From Sporobacter sp963663605 (GTDB taxonomy: Bacteria > Bacillota > Clostridia > Oscillospirales > Oscillospiraceae), in assembly GCA_963663605.2 (NCBI GenBank), contig CAXXVF010000001.1, positions 310,001 to 374,000 of the forward strand: DNA of 64,000 nucleotides. The letters are read 5' to 3'. The notes beneath the pieces were generated by a model. The model worked only from the letters and a program-made list of their open reading frames with translations, was not told the DNA's origin and ran no database searches. This document shows, in pieces, positions 8,518 to 16,908 of this stretch (position 1 is the stretch's first letter; each line of letters starts with the position of its first letter). A program made the translations under genes and the position numbers.

Positions 8518-9447
8518 ATGTCTATATACTACGATACAATCATTATAGGCGGCGGACCGGGCGGATATACGGCGGGCCTGTACTGTGCACGGGCGGGACT
8601 TAAGACACTTCTTGTCGAAAAACTTTCTGCGGGCGGTCAGATGGCCACATCGAGCTGGGTAGAGAACTATCCGGGCTTTGAAGAAGGTGTGGACGGTTTC
8701 GAGCTTGCTGAAAAGATGCGCAGGGGCGCGGAACGGTTCGGTGTCCAGAGTGCATTCAAGGAAGTGCTGTCCGTTGACCTTCGCGCGGACCCGAAACGCA
8801 TACACACCAGCGACGGAGATTACGAGGCGGGGACGGTCGTCATTGCTACCGGCGCCAGGGCCAAACGCCTTGGCCTTCCGGACGAAGAGATGCTTTTAAA
8901 CCGAGGCGTAGGGTACTGCGCCACCTGCGACGGCGCCCGTTACAAAGGGAAAACGGTTATCGTCAACGGCGGCGGCGACACGGCCGTCACGGACGCGCTG
9001 TTTTTATCAAGGATTTGTGAACATGTCTATCTTGTACATCGGCGGGATACGCTGCGTGCGTCCAAGAGCTATCTGGAATCGATCCGGCAGGCTGAAAATC
9101 TTACGTTTATTCCGGATTCCCAAATAAGGGCGTTTAAGCATGAAAAAAAGGTCACCGGCGCCCAGATTGAGAATGTGAAGACCGGCGACGTTACGGAGAT
9201 AACCTGTGAAGGCATTTTCATAGCCGTCGGACGTACGCCCAACACCGGCCTTTTTAACGGCCTGCTCGAAATGGATGACAACGGCTATATTGTTTCCGAC
9301 GAGACGACCCGCACGAGCGTGCCGGGCGTATTCGCTGTCGGGGATCTGCGCACAAAACCGCTCCGCCAGATCGTTACGGCGGCGTCCGACGGCGCCGTGG
9401 CTTCAAAATTTGCCGAAGAATATTTAACCGAAAACGGAAAGCTTTAA
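8518..9447 (+). CDS. trxB: Thioredoxin reductase
   Basis: This flavoprotein has 309 residues, the normal bacterial TrxB length. Visible motifs are the FAD-binding GGGPGGYTAGLY, the redox-active pair CATC (GYCATCDGA), an NAD(P)-binding segment GGGDTAVTDA and the C-terminal FAD motif GVFAVGDLR. It should transfer electrons to the adjacent thioredoxin. It sits second in an operon that continues into membrane redox genes. The NADPH-domain motif GGGDTAVTD differs from the usual GGGNSA, so cofactor preference should not be assumed. Confidence 0.93.
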   Translation: MSIYYDTIIIGGGPGGYTAGLYCARAGLKTLLVEKLSAGGQMATSSWVENYPGFEEGVDGFELAEKMRRGAERFGVQSAFKEVLSVDLRADPKRIHTSDGDYEAGTVVIATGARAKRLGLPDEEMLLNRGVGYCATCDGARYKGKTVIVNGGGDTAVTDALFLSRICEHVYLVHRRDTLRASKSYLESIRQAENLTFIPDSQIRAFKHEKKVTGAQIENVKTGDVTEITCEGIFIAVGRTPNTGLFNGLLEMDDNGYIVSDETTRTSVPGVFAVGDLRTKPLRQIVTAASDGAVASKFAEEYLTENGKL

Positions 9448-9479
9448 GTTAAGGTGACCTCCGGGAAAGGAGATGACAT

Positions 9480-10013
9480 ATGAAGAAATTAATAATGGCT
9501 GTTTTAGTTCTCGCGATGGTTTTTATGGCATTCGGATGCGCGAAGGCTCCGGCGCCGGATGGGATATTGAGCAGCTTCAAAGCGACCGACCTGGACGGCA
9601 ATACCGTCGATCAGACCGTTTTCAGCGGCTATAAGCTTACGATGATCAACGTCTGGGGCACTTTCTGCGGCCCGTGCATCAGCGAGATGCCGGAAATCGG
9701 CGCGCTTAACAGGAACCTGACCGATCAGGGCTTCCAGGTCGTCGGCATCGTCGTCGACGCAGGCGACGGAACGGCTGTTGACGAGAGCGTCGTAAAAACA
9801 GCCGGGGACATCATTGAACAGACCGGTGCGGATTATCTGCATATCCTGCCGTCAACGGATTTGACGGAGGGTTATCTCGATCAGGTCATGTACGTACCGA
9901 CAACGATATTCGTTGACGAATACGGCAATCAGGTCGGGGATGAATATGTCGGCGCCAAGGACTATGAAGATTGGGCCGGGATCATTGAGGAACTTCTGGG
10001 CGAGGTCGGATAA
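9480..10013 (+). CDS. TlpA/ResA-like thioredoxin-fold lipoprotein
   Basis: The precursor has 177 residues. A signal peptide ends in the lipobox AFGC (C20), so the mature protein should be anchored outside the membrane. A redoxin/TlpA domain follows with active site NVWGTFCGPCISEMPE. It probably reduces or exchanges disulfides at the cell surface. GGAGATGACAT precedes the ATG. The next ORF starts at the base after its stop codon. Its neighbours suggest electrons arrive from a membrane donor; the exact client proteins are unknown. Confidence 0.9.
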   Translation: MKKLIMAVLVLAMVFMAFGCAKAPAPDGILSSFKATDLDGNTVDQTVFSGYKLTMINVWGTFCGPCISEMPEIGALNRNLTDQGFQVVGIVVDAGDGTAVDESVVKTAGDIIEQTGADYLHILPSTDLTEGYLDQVMYVPTTIFVDEYGNQVGDEYVGAKDYEDWAGIIEELLGEVG

Positions 10014-10154
10014 ATGAAATGGAAACCGTACGTCGCGCTTGTTGTGTTTGTGGCCGGTGCCGTGATGCTCGCCTTTGGGATAGCGCGCGGCGAACAGAAC
10101 ATCGTTCTGCAAAAAGCGGTCCGGATATGTCTGGAGTGTATTGGACTTGGGTAA
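10014..10154 (+). CDS. Small CXXC membrane protein (CD1871A-like)
   Basis: This 46-residue ORF begins immediately after the lipoprotein stop (TAAATG). It has one hydrophobic helix (VALVVFVAGAVMLAFGIA) and ends with CLECIGLG, a CXXC motif beside the membrane. Its size, ending and position match the small clostridial family named after C. difficile CD1871A, which sits between TlpA-like and 4Fe-4S membrane genes. A role as a disulfide relay between them is inference. Its 3' end overlaps the TTG start of the next gene. The longer ORF in another frame here is a shadow. Confidence 0.75.
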   Translation: MKWKPYVALVVFVAGAVMLAFGIARGEQNIVLQKAVRICLECIGLG

Positions 10155-11019
10155 GGTATGGGGCGGTCTGCGGCACGGCGTACAGCTTGGGTTTACGGCG
10201 CTCACGAACGGGTATGCCGCCGGCTTTTTAAAGGGAAAAATCTATACGGGCGAGCTGAAAAGATTCTGCGTGCCGGGGCTTAGCTGTTACTCCTGCCCCG
10301 GCGCGCTTGGGGCATGTCCGGTGGGGGCGCTCCAGTCGGTGCTGACGAGCAGGGAGCTTAATTTCTCCTATTATGTCGTCGGATTTCTTGTCATGGTCGG
10401 CGCGCTTATGGGGCGTGTCGTCTGCGGCTGGCTTTGCCCGTTTGGTCTCGTTCAGGATCTTTTATATAAGATTCCGTTCGTGAAGAAGCTGAAAAAGCTG
10501 CCGGGCGACAAGTGGCTGAAGTATTTGAGATACGTCGTGTTGGCGGTGTTCGTCGTCGCGCTGCCGATTCTCGTCCTCGATATCAGCGGTCTGGGAAAGC
10601 CGTGGTTCTGCGCGTATATCTGCCCGTCCGGCACACTGTTGGCGGGGCTGCCGCTCGTCGTACTCAACGAGAACCTGCGCGGCGCGGTTGGCTGGCTGTT
10701 TGACTGGAAGGTGCTGCTGCTCATCGTTTTTCTGCTGTTGTCGGTCGTCTCATACCGGCCGTTCTGCCGGTATATCTGCCCGCTCGGAGCGATTTACGGC
10801 CCGTTCAATAAGATCGCCCTTTACCGCTTTGTGATCGACGCGGACAAATGTACGCACTGTAAAGCCTGCCAGCGTGCCTGCAAGTTCGATATTCCGGTAT
10901 ATGACAAACCGAACAGCGTGGAATGTATCCGCTGCGGCGACTGTATGCGCGCCTGCCCGACAGGCGCCATCACGACCACGCTCAGGACGCCGGGCAAAAG
11001 GAAAAAGTTTAAATCATAA
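10141..11019 (+). CDS. 4Fe-4S polyferredoxin-type membrane protein (NapH/CcdA-context family)
   Basis: The protein has about 292 residues and several transmembrane helices. Cysteine motifs include CYSCPGALGACPVGA, CGWLCPFG, CAYICPSG and CRYICPLG. Two ferredoxin clusters close the chain (CTHCKACQRAC and CIRCGDCMRACPTGA). The TTG at 10141 has GGAG four bases upstream and overlaps the small CXXC gene by 14 bases; TTG 10147 is an alternative. The family passes electrons across or along the membrane. Behind TlpA and CXXC proteins it may feed extracytoplasmic thiol reduction. Confidence 0.85.
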   Translation: MDLGKVWGGLRHGVQLGFTALTNGYAAGFLKGKIYTGELKRFCVPGLSCYSCPGALGACPVGALQSVLTSRELNFSYYVVGFLVMVGALMGRVVCGWLCPFGLVQDLLYKIPFVKKLKKLPGDKWLKYLRYVVLAVFVVALPILVLDISGLGKPWFCAYICPSGTLLAGLPLVVLNENLRGAVGWLFDWKVLLLIVFLLLSVVSYRPFCRYICPLGAIYGPFNKIALYRFVIDADKCTHCKACQRACKFDIPVYDKPNSVECIRCGDCMRACPTGAITTTLRTPGKRKKFKS

Positions 11020-11045
11020 CATGTTTACAAAAAAACCAAACGGTC

Positions 11046-11066
11046 GGCCGGCAAGCCGGCCGCTTT
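11046..11066 (+). terminator. Terminator of the thiol-redox operon
   Basis: The arms GGCCGGC and GCCGGCC surround AA and are followed by GCTTTTAT. It lies 27 bases beyond the polyferredoxin stop. Confidence 0.7.
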
Positions 11067-11172
11067 TATAAGTTATATCTGATTTAAACATGCTTATTGT
11101 AAATTCAGCCGTTCTCCTTTATGATTAATTAAACAGCTGGCAGTTTCGAAGGCAACGCAGGTGGACATTTCT

Positions 11173-11943
11173 ATGGCTATTCTCAATTGGTTTTTATGGT
11201 TTGTTATTTACAGTTTTATCGGCTGGTTTTATGAATCTGTCTTATGTTCGGTTAGGGAGAAAAGGCTGATCAACAGAGGGTTCCTCAATGGGCCTGTCTG
11301 TCCCGTATATGGGTTCGGCGCCTTGACGGTATTATTTGTACTTGGCGGCAGAACGGATGATATCCTGCTGTTGTTCATCGTTTCGGCTGTTTTGACCTGT
11401 ACACTGGAATATCTGACGGCTTTTTTGCTGGAGAAACTTTTCCATGCGAAGTGGTGGGATTATTCAAACAGACGTTTCAATATAAACGGCAGGGTCAGTC
11501 TTGCCGGCGCGCTTGTTTTCGGGGCCATGTCGGTGCTGCTGATAAAATTCATCCATCCGCTTATCAGTGACATAGCCGGCAGATTGTCGGGGAGCGGTCT
11601 GATTGCTGTTTCCACGGTTTTATTTATGGTATTGGCGCTGGACACAATTCTGACCGTCCGTCACATCCTCTTGCTAAACGGCCGCCTCAGCGAGATTCAA
11701 CGGGCCATCAACGTGTTTGTGGAGGAGCATGCCAAACGTGCGGAAGAGTTGCATACTGTTCTGCTTGAACGATTTGAACAGAGTGAGTTTTACAGCGAAC
11801 GCGTCATGTCACTGTTGAATTTAAACCGGTTCCAAAGCTTCAGGCTGGTGCGGGCGTTCCCGAAGCTGAGATCCGTCAAATACGAGGATGCTATGAAAAA
11901 GCTGAAAGAAACGCTGATACACCTGAGAGAAAAGAGCGGCTGA
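11173..11943 (+). CDS. Putative ABC-transporter type IV membrane protein (PF06541-like)
   Basis: This membrane protein of about 256 residues begins with WFLWFVIYSFIGWFYESV, the signature of the putative permease family often seen in Clostridia. It has about five hydrophobic helices and a charged C-terminal region. ATG 11173 is preferred over GTG 11161 because AGGTGG lies eight bases before it. No ATPase is nearby, so the permease label is nominal and function is unknown. Confidence 0.75.
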   Translation: MAILNWFLWFVIYSFIGWFYESVLCSVREKRLINRGFLNGPVCPVYGFGALTVLFVLGGRTDDILLLFIVSAVLTCTLEYLTAFLLEKLFHAKWWDYSNRRFNINGRVSLAGALVFGAMSVLLIKFIHPLISDIAGRLSGSGLIAVSTVLFMVLALDTILTVRHILLLNGRLSEIQRAINVFVEEHAKRAEELHTVLLERFEQSEFYSERVMSLLNLNRFQSFRLVRAFPKLRSVKYEDAMKKLKETLIHLREKSG

Positions 11944-12000
11944 ACACGTCTGAAATTTGCGACATATTTGACGTACGTCACCAATAAGGAGGCACACGAT

Positions 12001-12096
12001 ATGGGATACCCGTTTGCCAGACGAATAGCGGAGCTCAAAGCGTCCGAGATCCGGGAACTTTTCTGCACAACTACTTATGGATGGATTTATTTATAA
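12001..12096 (+). pseudogene. Truncated aminotransferase N-terminus (31 codons)
   Basis: AAGGAGG with ideal spacing precedes an ORF of only 31 codons whose first 20 residues include FARRIAELKASEIREL. This resembles the start of class I/II PLP aminotransferases (F-x-x-R-I-x-x-L-K-P-S-x-I-R-E). The similarity stops abruptly and the reading frame closes. It looks like a deletion remnant left between the membrane protein and the TetR gene. A translated small peptide is possible but less likely. Confidence 0.45.
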
Positions 12097-12118
12097 TAAC
12101 GAAATAGTTATCTCTAAC

Positions 12119-12146
12119 TTGACGATTTGAGTCAACGTGCTATGAT
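12119..12146 (+). promoter_or_regulatory. Promoter and inverted repeat before the TetR gene
   Basis: TTGACG and TATGAT are 16 bases apart, with TGC giving an extended -10. TTGAC-N7-GTCAA (12119-12135) is an inverted repeat that overlaps the -35 and could be an autoregulatory operator. Confidence 0.55.
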
Positions 12147-12223
12147 AAAGAGTGGGAAATAACGGCAAGTTAATATAAACAGACATTATGTGGATTCGGG
12201 ACGTGCGGGTAAAGGAGGAGTCT

Positions 12224-12799
12224 ATGTCCGAGTCGAATATCACAAAACTTGCCCTTGCCGATTCGCTGAAGGAACTGATGGCCAAAAAGAGTTTCGCCAA
12301 AATTTCAGTCGGCGAGATTGTTTTAAACTGCGGGCTGACCCGTCAGGCGTTTTATTATCATTTCCAGGATAAATTCGATCTCATGAACTGGATTTATTAC
12401 ACGGAAACGGCCCGTATCATGAGCGCTATCAGCGACGACCGCGAAATACAGCACTGGGCGGACGGACTCATAGAGCTGTGTATTTACATGCAGGACAATA
12501 AGACTTTTTATGTCAACGCCCTAAATACGACGGGGCAGAATTCCTTTCAGGAGTATCTGCACGACTATATACACGACATGCTCAAATCGATGATCGAAAG
12601 TATTGTTAAAAAAGAGTTTACGGAAGAGAAGTGGGGGTTTCTCTGCGAGTTGGTCGCCACATCGTATGTCGCGCTGATCGTACGCTGGGCCAACGACGGC
12701 ATGCGGGAAGACCCGACGGATTATGTTAAACGGGTAAACGAAATATTCGACGGGAGCGTCCTTCACGAACTGGAGGCGAGAAAAAACCTCAGCGGGTGA
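12224..12799 (+). CDS. TetR/AcrR-family regulator (TetR_C_8/DhaS-like)
   Basis: This regulator has 191 residues. An N-terminal helix-turn-helix (KISVGEIVLNCGLTRQAFYYHF) is followed by a helical ligand domain of the kind seen in dihydroxyacetone-kinase-type TetR proteins. AAAGGAGGAG lies just before ATG 12224; the upstream ATG at 12188 lacks such a site. The promoter at 12119-12146 contains an inverted repeat, which suggests autoregulation. Targets are unknown; the membrane protein upstream is one candidate. Its last bases overlap the 3' end of the convergent gene. Confidence 0.85.
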   Translation: MSESNITKLALADSLKELMAKKSFAKISVGEIVLNCGLTRQAFYYHFQDKFDLMNWIYYTETARIMSAISDDREIQHWADGLIELCIYMQDNKTFYVNALNTTGQNSFQEYLHDYIHDMLKSMIESIVKKEFTEEKWGFLCELVATSYVALIVRWANDGMREDPTDYVKRVNEIFDGSVLHELEARKNLSG

Positions 12800-13787
12800 G
12801 CGGATTCTCCAGGGCGCCTGTCAGGCACTGCCGGAGAGAGGAGAACCCGGCGGTATCAACTTTCATCAGGGCGCCCGACGACTTGATCCTCTCGCTGACG
12901 ACGCGCATGTCCTGACGCCACTCGAGCGGTATGACGGGGCTGCCGTCGGCGCCCCTCGTTTTCTGGACAAACGCATACATATCCCGCTGGCAGCCTGGAG
13001 AAGCGCCGACGGCGGGAACATAGACGATGAAAGCCGCGCCGCGCGTTATGGCGTGGCTTATATACTGTTCCGACGTGATAAGCCGCGTATTTTCGTCATC
13101 GTAGAGGACGCTGAATCCGTAAAGACAGCGCGCGCGCTTTAAGATGTTGAATGCGTTTTCGGTCTCGTCCGAAAACGCGTCGTTGTCAGACGGCCGTATA
13201 CTGAAGAGTACATTATGCGCCTGCGAAACGGCGGACGCGCCAGTGCTGTCGATCAGGGACGCAGGCGCGTCTAGAACAAAAAAGCACTCCTCAAAGTGTT
13301 CGGCGATCTGCATGAGACATATGATATCTTCCGAATTGTGAAGCCGGAAAATATGGCTGAAAATGCCGAGCGCGCGTCCGTCGTCAATGAGGCTCTCGAT
13401 GGCCGGCAGGGATTGAAGCTGCGGCTTTTCCACATTGTTGACGAGAATCCACGGAATCGGATTCCCGAGCGCCGTTTGTTTTTTCCGGAGCCTGTCGGCG
13501 CCAAAGATCAGGCTGCTGTAGCCAAGGTTGAGACCGACGGTTTTAACGGTCTCATTATCCACCTCGGACACGATTCTGTACGCAAAGTCATTGTAGGGGT
13601 TGTTCGGATTGGACAGGACCTTTTTCGCGTCCGCGAAAAAGGTCTTTTGATTTTCACTGCCGGAGAATAAAGCGCCCAGATCGACAAGGTTTCGGACGCT
13701 GCGCCTGGTGTTGGTTTTCATATCGTTCAATATTTTCGTAACGGCTATATCGATTGCCTTTCGTGTCAGCCTATGGTGAAAGTCCAA
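12789..13787 (-). CDS. Radical SAM-like pseudoenzyme, cysteine motif absent
   Basis: The protein has 332 residues. Its segments align in order with the divergent radical SAM protein at 14057: PWILV / PWAIL, ESLIDDGRALGIF / DSIIAQGKKMGVY, SLID / TLID, NILKRARCLYGFSVLY / EILKRNKLLFGISCCY. The CX3CX2C motif and GGEP loop are missing, and the C-terminal cysteine-rich tail is absent. It also has an N-terminal region (TRRSVRNLVDLGA) that I associate with clostridial radical SAM homologues. It cannot bind the usual cluster and may be a regulatory partner or a decaying copy. The start is a TTG after AGGTG; this start is uncertain. Confidence 0.65.
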   Translation of the reverse strand: MDFHHRLTRKAIDIAVTKILNDMKTNTRRSVRNLVDLGALFSGSENQKTFFADAKKVLSNPNNPYNDFAYRIVSEVDNETVKTVGLNLGYSSLIFGADRLRKKQTALGNPIPWILVNNVEKPQLQSLPAIESLIDDGRALGIFSHIFRLHNSEDIICLMQIAEHFEECFFVLDAPASLIDSTGASAVSQAHNVLFSIRPSDNDAFSDETENAFNILKRARCLYGFSVLYDDENTRLITSEQYISHAITRGAAFIVYVPAVGASPGCQRDMYAFVQKTRGADGSPVIPLEWRQDMRVVSERIKSSGALMKVDTAGFSSLRQCLTGALENPLTR

Positions 13788-13965
13788 ATTCAGTCAGCAC
13801 CTTTCAAACGCGGGACGGCGTTCGGCCCGACGGGTATAATTGCCGGCGTTATACGGTTGCCGGCTCGAATAATATATTACGGGAGACGGTCTCCGAATGA
13901 TATCGGTTTAATATATTGTATTGTAAACGAAATCGGTGGGCGTCTGTATTTACATTTTTTACTTT

Positions 13966-13984
13966 TTGTCAAACATTTTGACAA
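13966..13984. promoter_or_regulatory. Inverted repeat in a divergent promoter region
   Basis: TTGTCAAA-CAT-TTTGACAA is a perfect 8-base inverted repeat 73 bases before the radical SAM ATG. A second, GGAGAC-G-GTCTCC, lies at 13882-13894. Both could bind regulators that control the head-to-head gene pair. Confidence 0.5.
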
Positions 13985-14056
13985 CCGATGGTATATGTCT
14001 AATCCCTGATTGACATCCTTATGCTACACTCTAACCAAAGAATGGAGGTTGTTCAT

Positions 14057-15448
14057 ATGAAAAAAATGCTTAGCGCTGCGGGACTGCGGCTGGCGTATGC
14101 CTATCTCGATTCAGATCCTGAGAAGAAACTGCCGAAACTGATGAATCTGGCGGACCGGTTTGACAGGAACAACGCGATGCCGAGCCAGCGCGCGGCGATC
14201 CGGGAAGTCATCGAGAAAAAAGACAGCAACTGGTATAAACTCATTTTGAGCTTCTGGGAGGATATCGATCCGAAGATCCGAAAGATGATTTTCAGAAACT
14301 TTTTTGTCAACGATTCCTTCCTCGGATGGGGTATACAGGAGGAACTGAGAAACAAACTGGGGTGTAACATCCCCTGGGCCATCCTGATGGACCCCACTTC
14401 AGCCTGCAACCTGCACTGCACGGGATGCTGGGCCGCCGAATACGGCGATAAACTCTCCATGAGCTATGAAACGCTTGACAGCATCATCGCGCAGGGCAAA
14501 AAGATGGGCGTATATTTCTACTTATTCTCCGGCGGCGAGCCGCTTGTCCGGAAAAACGACATCATCAAGCTGTGCGCCAAACATAATGATTGCTATTTCA
14601 TATCCTTCACAAACGGGACGCTCATCGACGAAAAATTCGCCGACGATATGCTGCGCGTCGGGAACTTCGCTCCCGCCATAAGTGTTGAGGGCTTTGAGGA
14701 CGCTACGGACGCGCGGCGCGGAAAGGGCACCTACAAGGACGTCGTCCGCGCCATGGAGATTTTAAAACGCAACAAGCTGCTGTTCGGCATCTCCTGCTGC
14801 TATACGCGCCAGAATACCAAAGACATCGGCAGCGACGCGTTTATCGACGAGATGGTCGAGAAAGGCGCGAAATTCGCGTGGTTTTTTACATACATCCCGG
14901 TCGGCGCCGATGCCGTGCCGGAGCTGATGGTCACGGCGGAGCAGCGCGAATTCATGTACCACAGGCTGCGCTCCTTCCGTAAAACCAAACCAATTTTTAC
15001 GCTCGACTTCTGGAACGACGGCCAATTTGTCGAGGGGTGCATCGCCGGCGGCAGAAGATATCTGCATATAAACGCCGCGGGCGATATCGAGCCGTGCGCG
15101 TTTATCCACTACGCGGATATGAATATCCATCAAACGACGCTCCTGGAGGCAATGCAGTCGCCGCTCTTCATGCAGTACCACGACCACCAGCCGGTCAATG
15201 AAAACATGCTTCGGCCCTGTCCGCTTCTGGATAACCCGAAAGTACTTCAGGAGATTGTCGATAACGCCGGCACGAAGTCAACGGACTTCACCCAGCCGGA
15301 GGACGTGCACGCGCTGTGCGCGAAATGCGTTGCCGCGTCGGAGAAATGGGCCGTTGTCGCCGACCGCCTGTGGTACGGGGACGACGGCGGCAAAAAATGT
15401 CCGCAAAGCGTTAAGGAAGATACTGAAAAACCCCGCAGGGCGGTATGA
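14057..15448 (+). CDS. Radical SAM protein with C-terminal cysteine-rich (SPASM-like) domain
   Basis: The protein has 463 residues. An N-terminal helical region is followed by the cluster motif SACNLHCTGCW (C117, C121, C124) and FSGGEPL. Later cysteines (C in EGCIAGG, EPCAFIHY, RPCPLLD and CAKCVA) suggest auxiliary Fe-S binding. ATG 14057 follows GGAGGTTGTTCAT; an upstream in-frame ATG at 14021 has no such site. This is a common clostridial family whose product I cannot name. It faces a cysteine-less paralogue across a 269-base region with two inverted repeats. Confidence 0.88.
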   Translation: MKKMLSAAGLRLAYAYLDSDPEKKLPKLMNLADRFDRNNAMPSQRAAIREVIEKKDSNWYKLILSFWEDIDPKIRKMIFRNFFVNDSFLGWGIQEELRNKLGCNIPWAILMDPTSACNLHCTGCWAAEYGDKLSMSYETLDSIIAQGKKMGVYFYLFSGGEPLVRKNDIIKLCAKHNDCYFISFTNGTLIDEKFADDMLRVGNFAPAISVEGFEDATDARRGKGTYKDVVRAMEILKRNKLLFGISCCYTRQNTKDIGSDAFIDEMVEKGAKFAWFFTYIPVGADAVPELMVTAEQREFMYHRLRSFRKTKPIFTLDFWNDGQFVEGCIAGGRRYLHINAAGDIEPCAFIHYADMNIHQTTLLEAMQSPLFMQYHDHQPVNENMLRPCPLLDNPKVLQEIVDNAGTKSTDFTQPEDVHALCAKCVAASEKWAVVADRLWYGDDGGKKCPQSVKEDTEKPRRAV

Positions 15449-15464
15449 TTCGGTTTACTTTCTG

Positions 15465-15506
15465 AAAGCTGCCGGGAGCCCGTTGAACGGACGTCCGGCA
15501 GCTTTT
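15465..15506 (+). terminator. Hairpin terminator after the radical SAM gene
   Basis: AAAGCTGCCGG and CCGGCAGCTTTTTG form the stem, with the run of T on the right arm. Confidence 0.8.
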
Positions 15507-15581
15507 TGTTTCAGCCGTTTAGATTTACAGGTTTATTTGTGATATAATGGCCGCAATAAACGACAGGGAGGGTTTCAAACT

Positions 15582-16397
15582 ATGGGAAAAGCCGATGAAT
15601 ACAACAAGCTCGGCGAAAAACTGGAGAACCTACTCATCCTTCGTTACGCGCCCATCGCCCTTAAACGCCTGAAGACGGAAGCGGACATCCCAGAGGGCGC
15701 CGTCCGTCCGAAAAGGGACCTCGGCGAGCACCTGGCGCTCTGCCAGGCGTTCGCGATGGTGCGCCGGCAGAGAAAGAGCTTCGTCCTTCTCAAGGAGGAC
15801 CACTGGTGCGTCTGGCCGCTTATCGGGTTCGGGCTCGTCGAATTCAACGAGGAGACCGACGGTTACAATTTTGCCGTCACTGCCAATTTCGTCGAAGACC
15901 CCGAAAAAGCCCGGAATTTCTTCAAGACATCATATCCGCGCCTTAAGGAGGGCAGTAATATCGGGCTTGCTCTCGCGCCTCTGGACACGGCGAATTTCGA
16001 GCCGGAAATGATACTCGTCTATCTGAAACCCGCACAGCTCAGAAGCGCGCTGATGTCTATAAAATATAAATCCGGTTCGCTGCTGAAAGCGGAATTCGAC
16101 TCCGTGGACTCCTGTGTGCATTCGACGATCCCGTGCCTGAAGGACGGCAAATACAAGATTACCGTACCCGACCCCGGCGAATACGAACGCGGCCTCACAG
16201 ACGAGGACGAGATGATCCTGTCGGTTCCGGCCAATGAGTTAAAGGACCTTGTCCGGGGACTTCAGCTCCTGTCCGACAGAAGTTTCGGATACCGGCAGCT
16301 GCACATGGAAATGACGACGGACTTCCCGCGCCCGCAGTTTTACGACGACCTGTTCAAAGCCTGGGGCCTCGACACGGGCGAAATCTGGAAGCGGTAA
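15582..16397 (+). CDS. DUF169-family protein
   Basis: This soluble protein has 271 residues and fits the DUF169 family: an N-terminal ALKRLKTEADIPEG block, a CQAF segment, and a central CVWPLIGFG motif. The role is unknown; members often occur beside radical SAM or redox genes. AGGGAGG precedes the ATG, and a TATAAT at 15543-15548 suggests its own promoter. Conserved cysteines (CQAF, WCVW, SCVHSTIPC) could bind a metal or cofactor, which is inference. A hairpin ends the gene. Confidence 0.8.
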   Translation: MGKADEYNKLGEKLENLLILRYAPIALKRLKTEADIPEGAVRPKRDLGEHLALCQAFAMVRRQRKSFVLLKEDHWCVWPLIGFGLVEFNEETDGYNFAVTANFVEDPEKARNFFKTSYPRLKEGSNIGLALAPLDTANFEPEMILVYLKPAQLRSALMSIKYKSGSLLKAEFDSVDSCVHSTIPCLKDGKYKITVPDPGEYERGLTDEDEMILSVPANELKDLVRGLQLLSDRSFGYRQLHMEMTTDFPRPQFYDDLFKAWGLDTGEIWKR

Positions 16398-16411
16398 CCG
16401 CATAATATAAT

Positions 16412-16455
16412 GACCTGAGGATTTCTATGACGAATAGAATCCTCGGGTCTTTTAA
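16412..16455. terminator. Hairpin between convergent DUF169 and NifX-like genes
   Basis: GACCTGAGGATT and AATCCTCGGGTC pair across a 12-base loop, followed by TTTTAAT on the plus strand. Confidence 0.75.
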
Positions 16456-16467
16456 TATTCCTCTTGC

Positions 16468-16848
16468 TTAGTCGTGGTCGTGGCCGTCGCAGGTTTCTTC
16501 ACCGTGGCTCTGGCACTCGTCGGTCCCGTCGGCGTTTCTGATATAGCCGAGCGTGTTTTTGTCCATGCGGTCGAGCGCCTGGGCCGCCGTCAGGCCATTG
16601 CCGTCGTAGCGCGTGATGCAGGCATCGGCGATTATGTCAAACGTCTCCGGCGTGAATTCGCCGGTGATGACGGCCTCGCAGTCGTATTTTATGATCTCGT
16701 CCGTCAGAGCTTTTGAGCTGCCCGGGTTTTCAAATACCTCAAAGCGCATGTCGTCGGTCTCTACGATCAGTAAAAATATGCAGGTTTCAAATTTGGCGGA
16801 AACGGCACTGTCAAGCGCGCGCCCGTTGGCTGTAACGGCTATTAACAT
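16468..16848 (-). CDS. NifX/NifB-like dinitrogenase cofactor-binding domain protein
   Basis: This 126-residue protein has the small alpha/beta fold of the NifX/NafY/NifB C-terminal domain (MLIAVTANGRALDSAVSAKF, then a TGEFTPETFDIIADA loop). A histidine- and cysteine-bearing tail (CQSHGEETCDGHDHD) could bind metal. Without nitrogenase genes, such proteins are thought to carry Fe-S or Fe-Mo-type clusters. AGGAGATCGATC precedes the ATG. It lies downstream of radical SAM, Mrp, metallo-beta-lactamase and DUF134 genes, a recurrent set in anaerobes with unknown overall function. Confidence 0.85.
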   Translation of the reverse strand: MLIAVTANGRALDSAVSAKFETCIFLLIVETDDMRFEVFENPGSSKALTDEIIKYDCEAVITGEFTPETFDIIADACITRYDGNGLTAAQALDRMDKNTLGYIRNADGTDECQSHGEETCDGHDHD

Positions 16849-16908
16849 GATCGATCTCCTATAAAAAGTGTTTTTATTCTCCGGGGGTTCAGCGTGTGCT
16901 TTGAGGCT

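Noticed and set aside
10019..10231. Plus-strand 70-residue ORF covering the small CXXC gene
   Set aside because: It is in another frame; the frame starting at 10014 has the right position, a helix and the CXXC ending.
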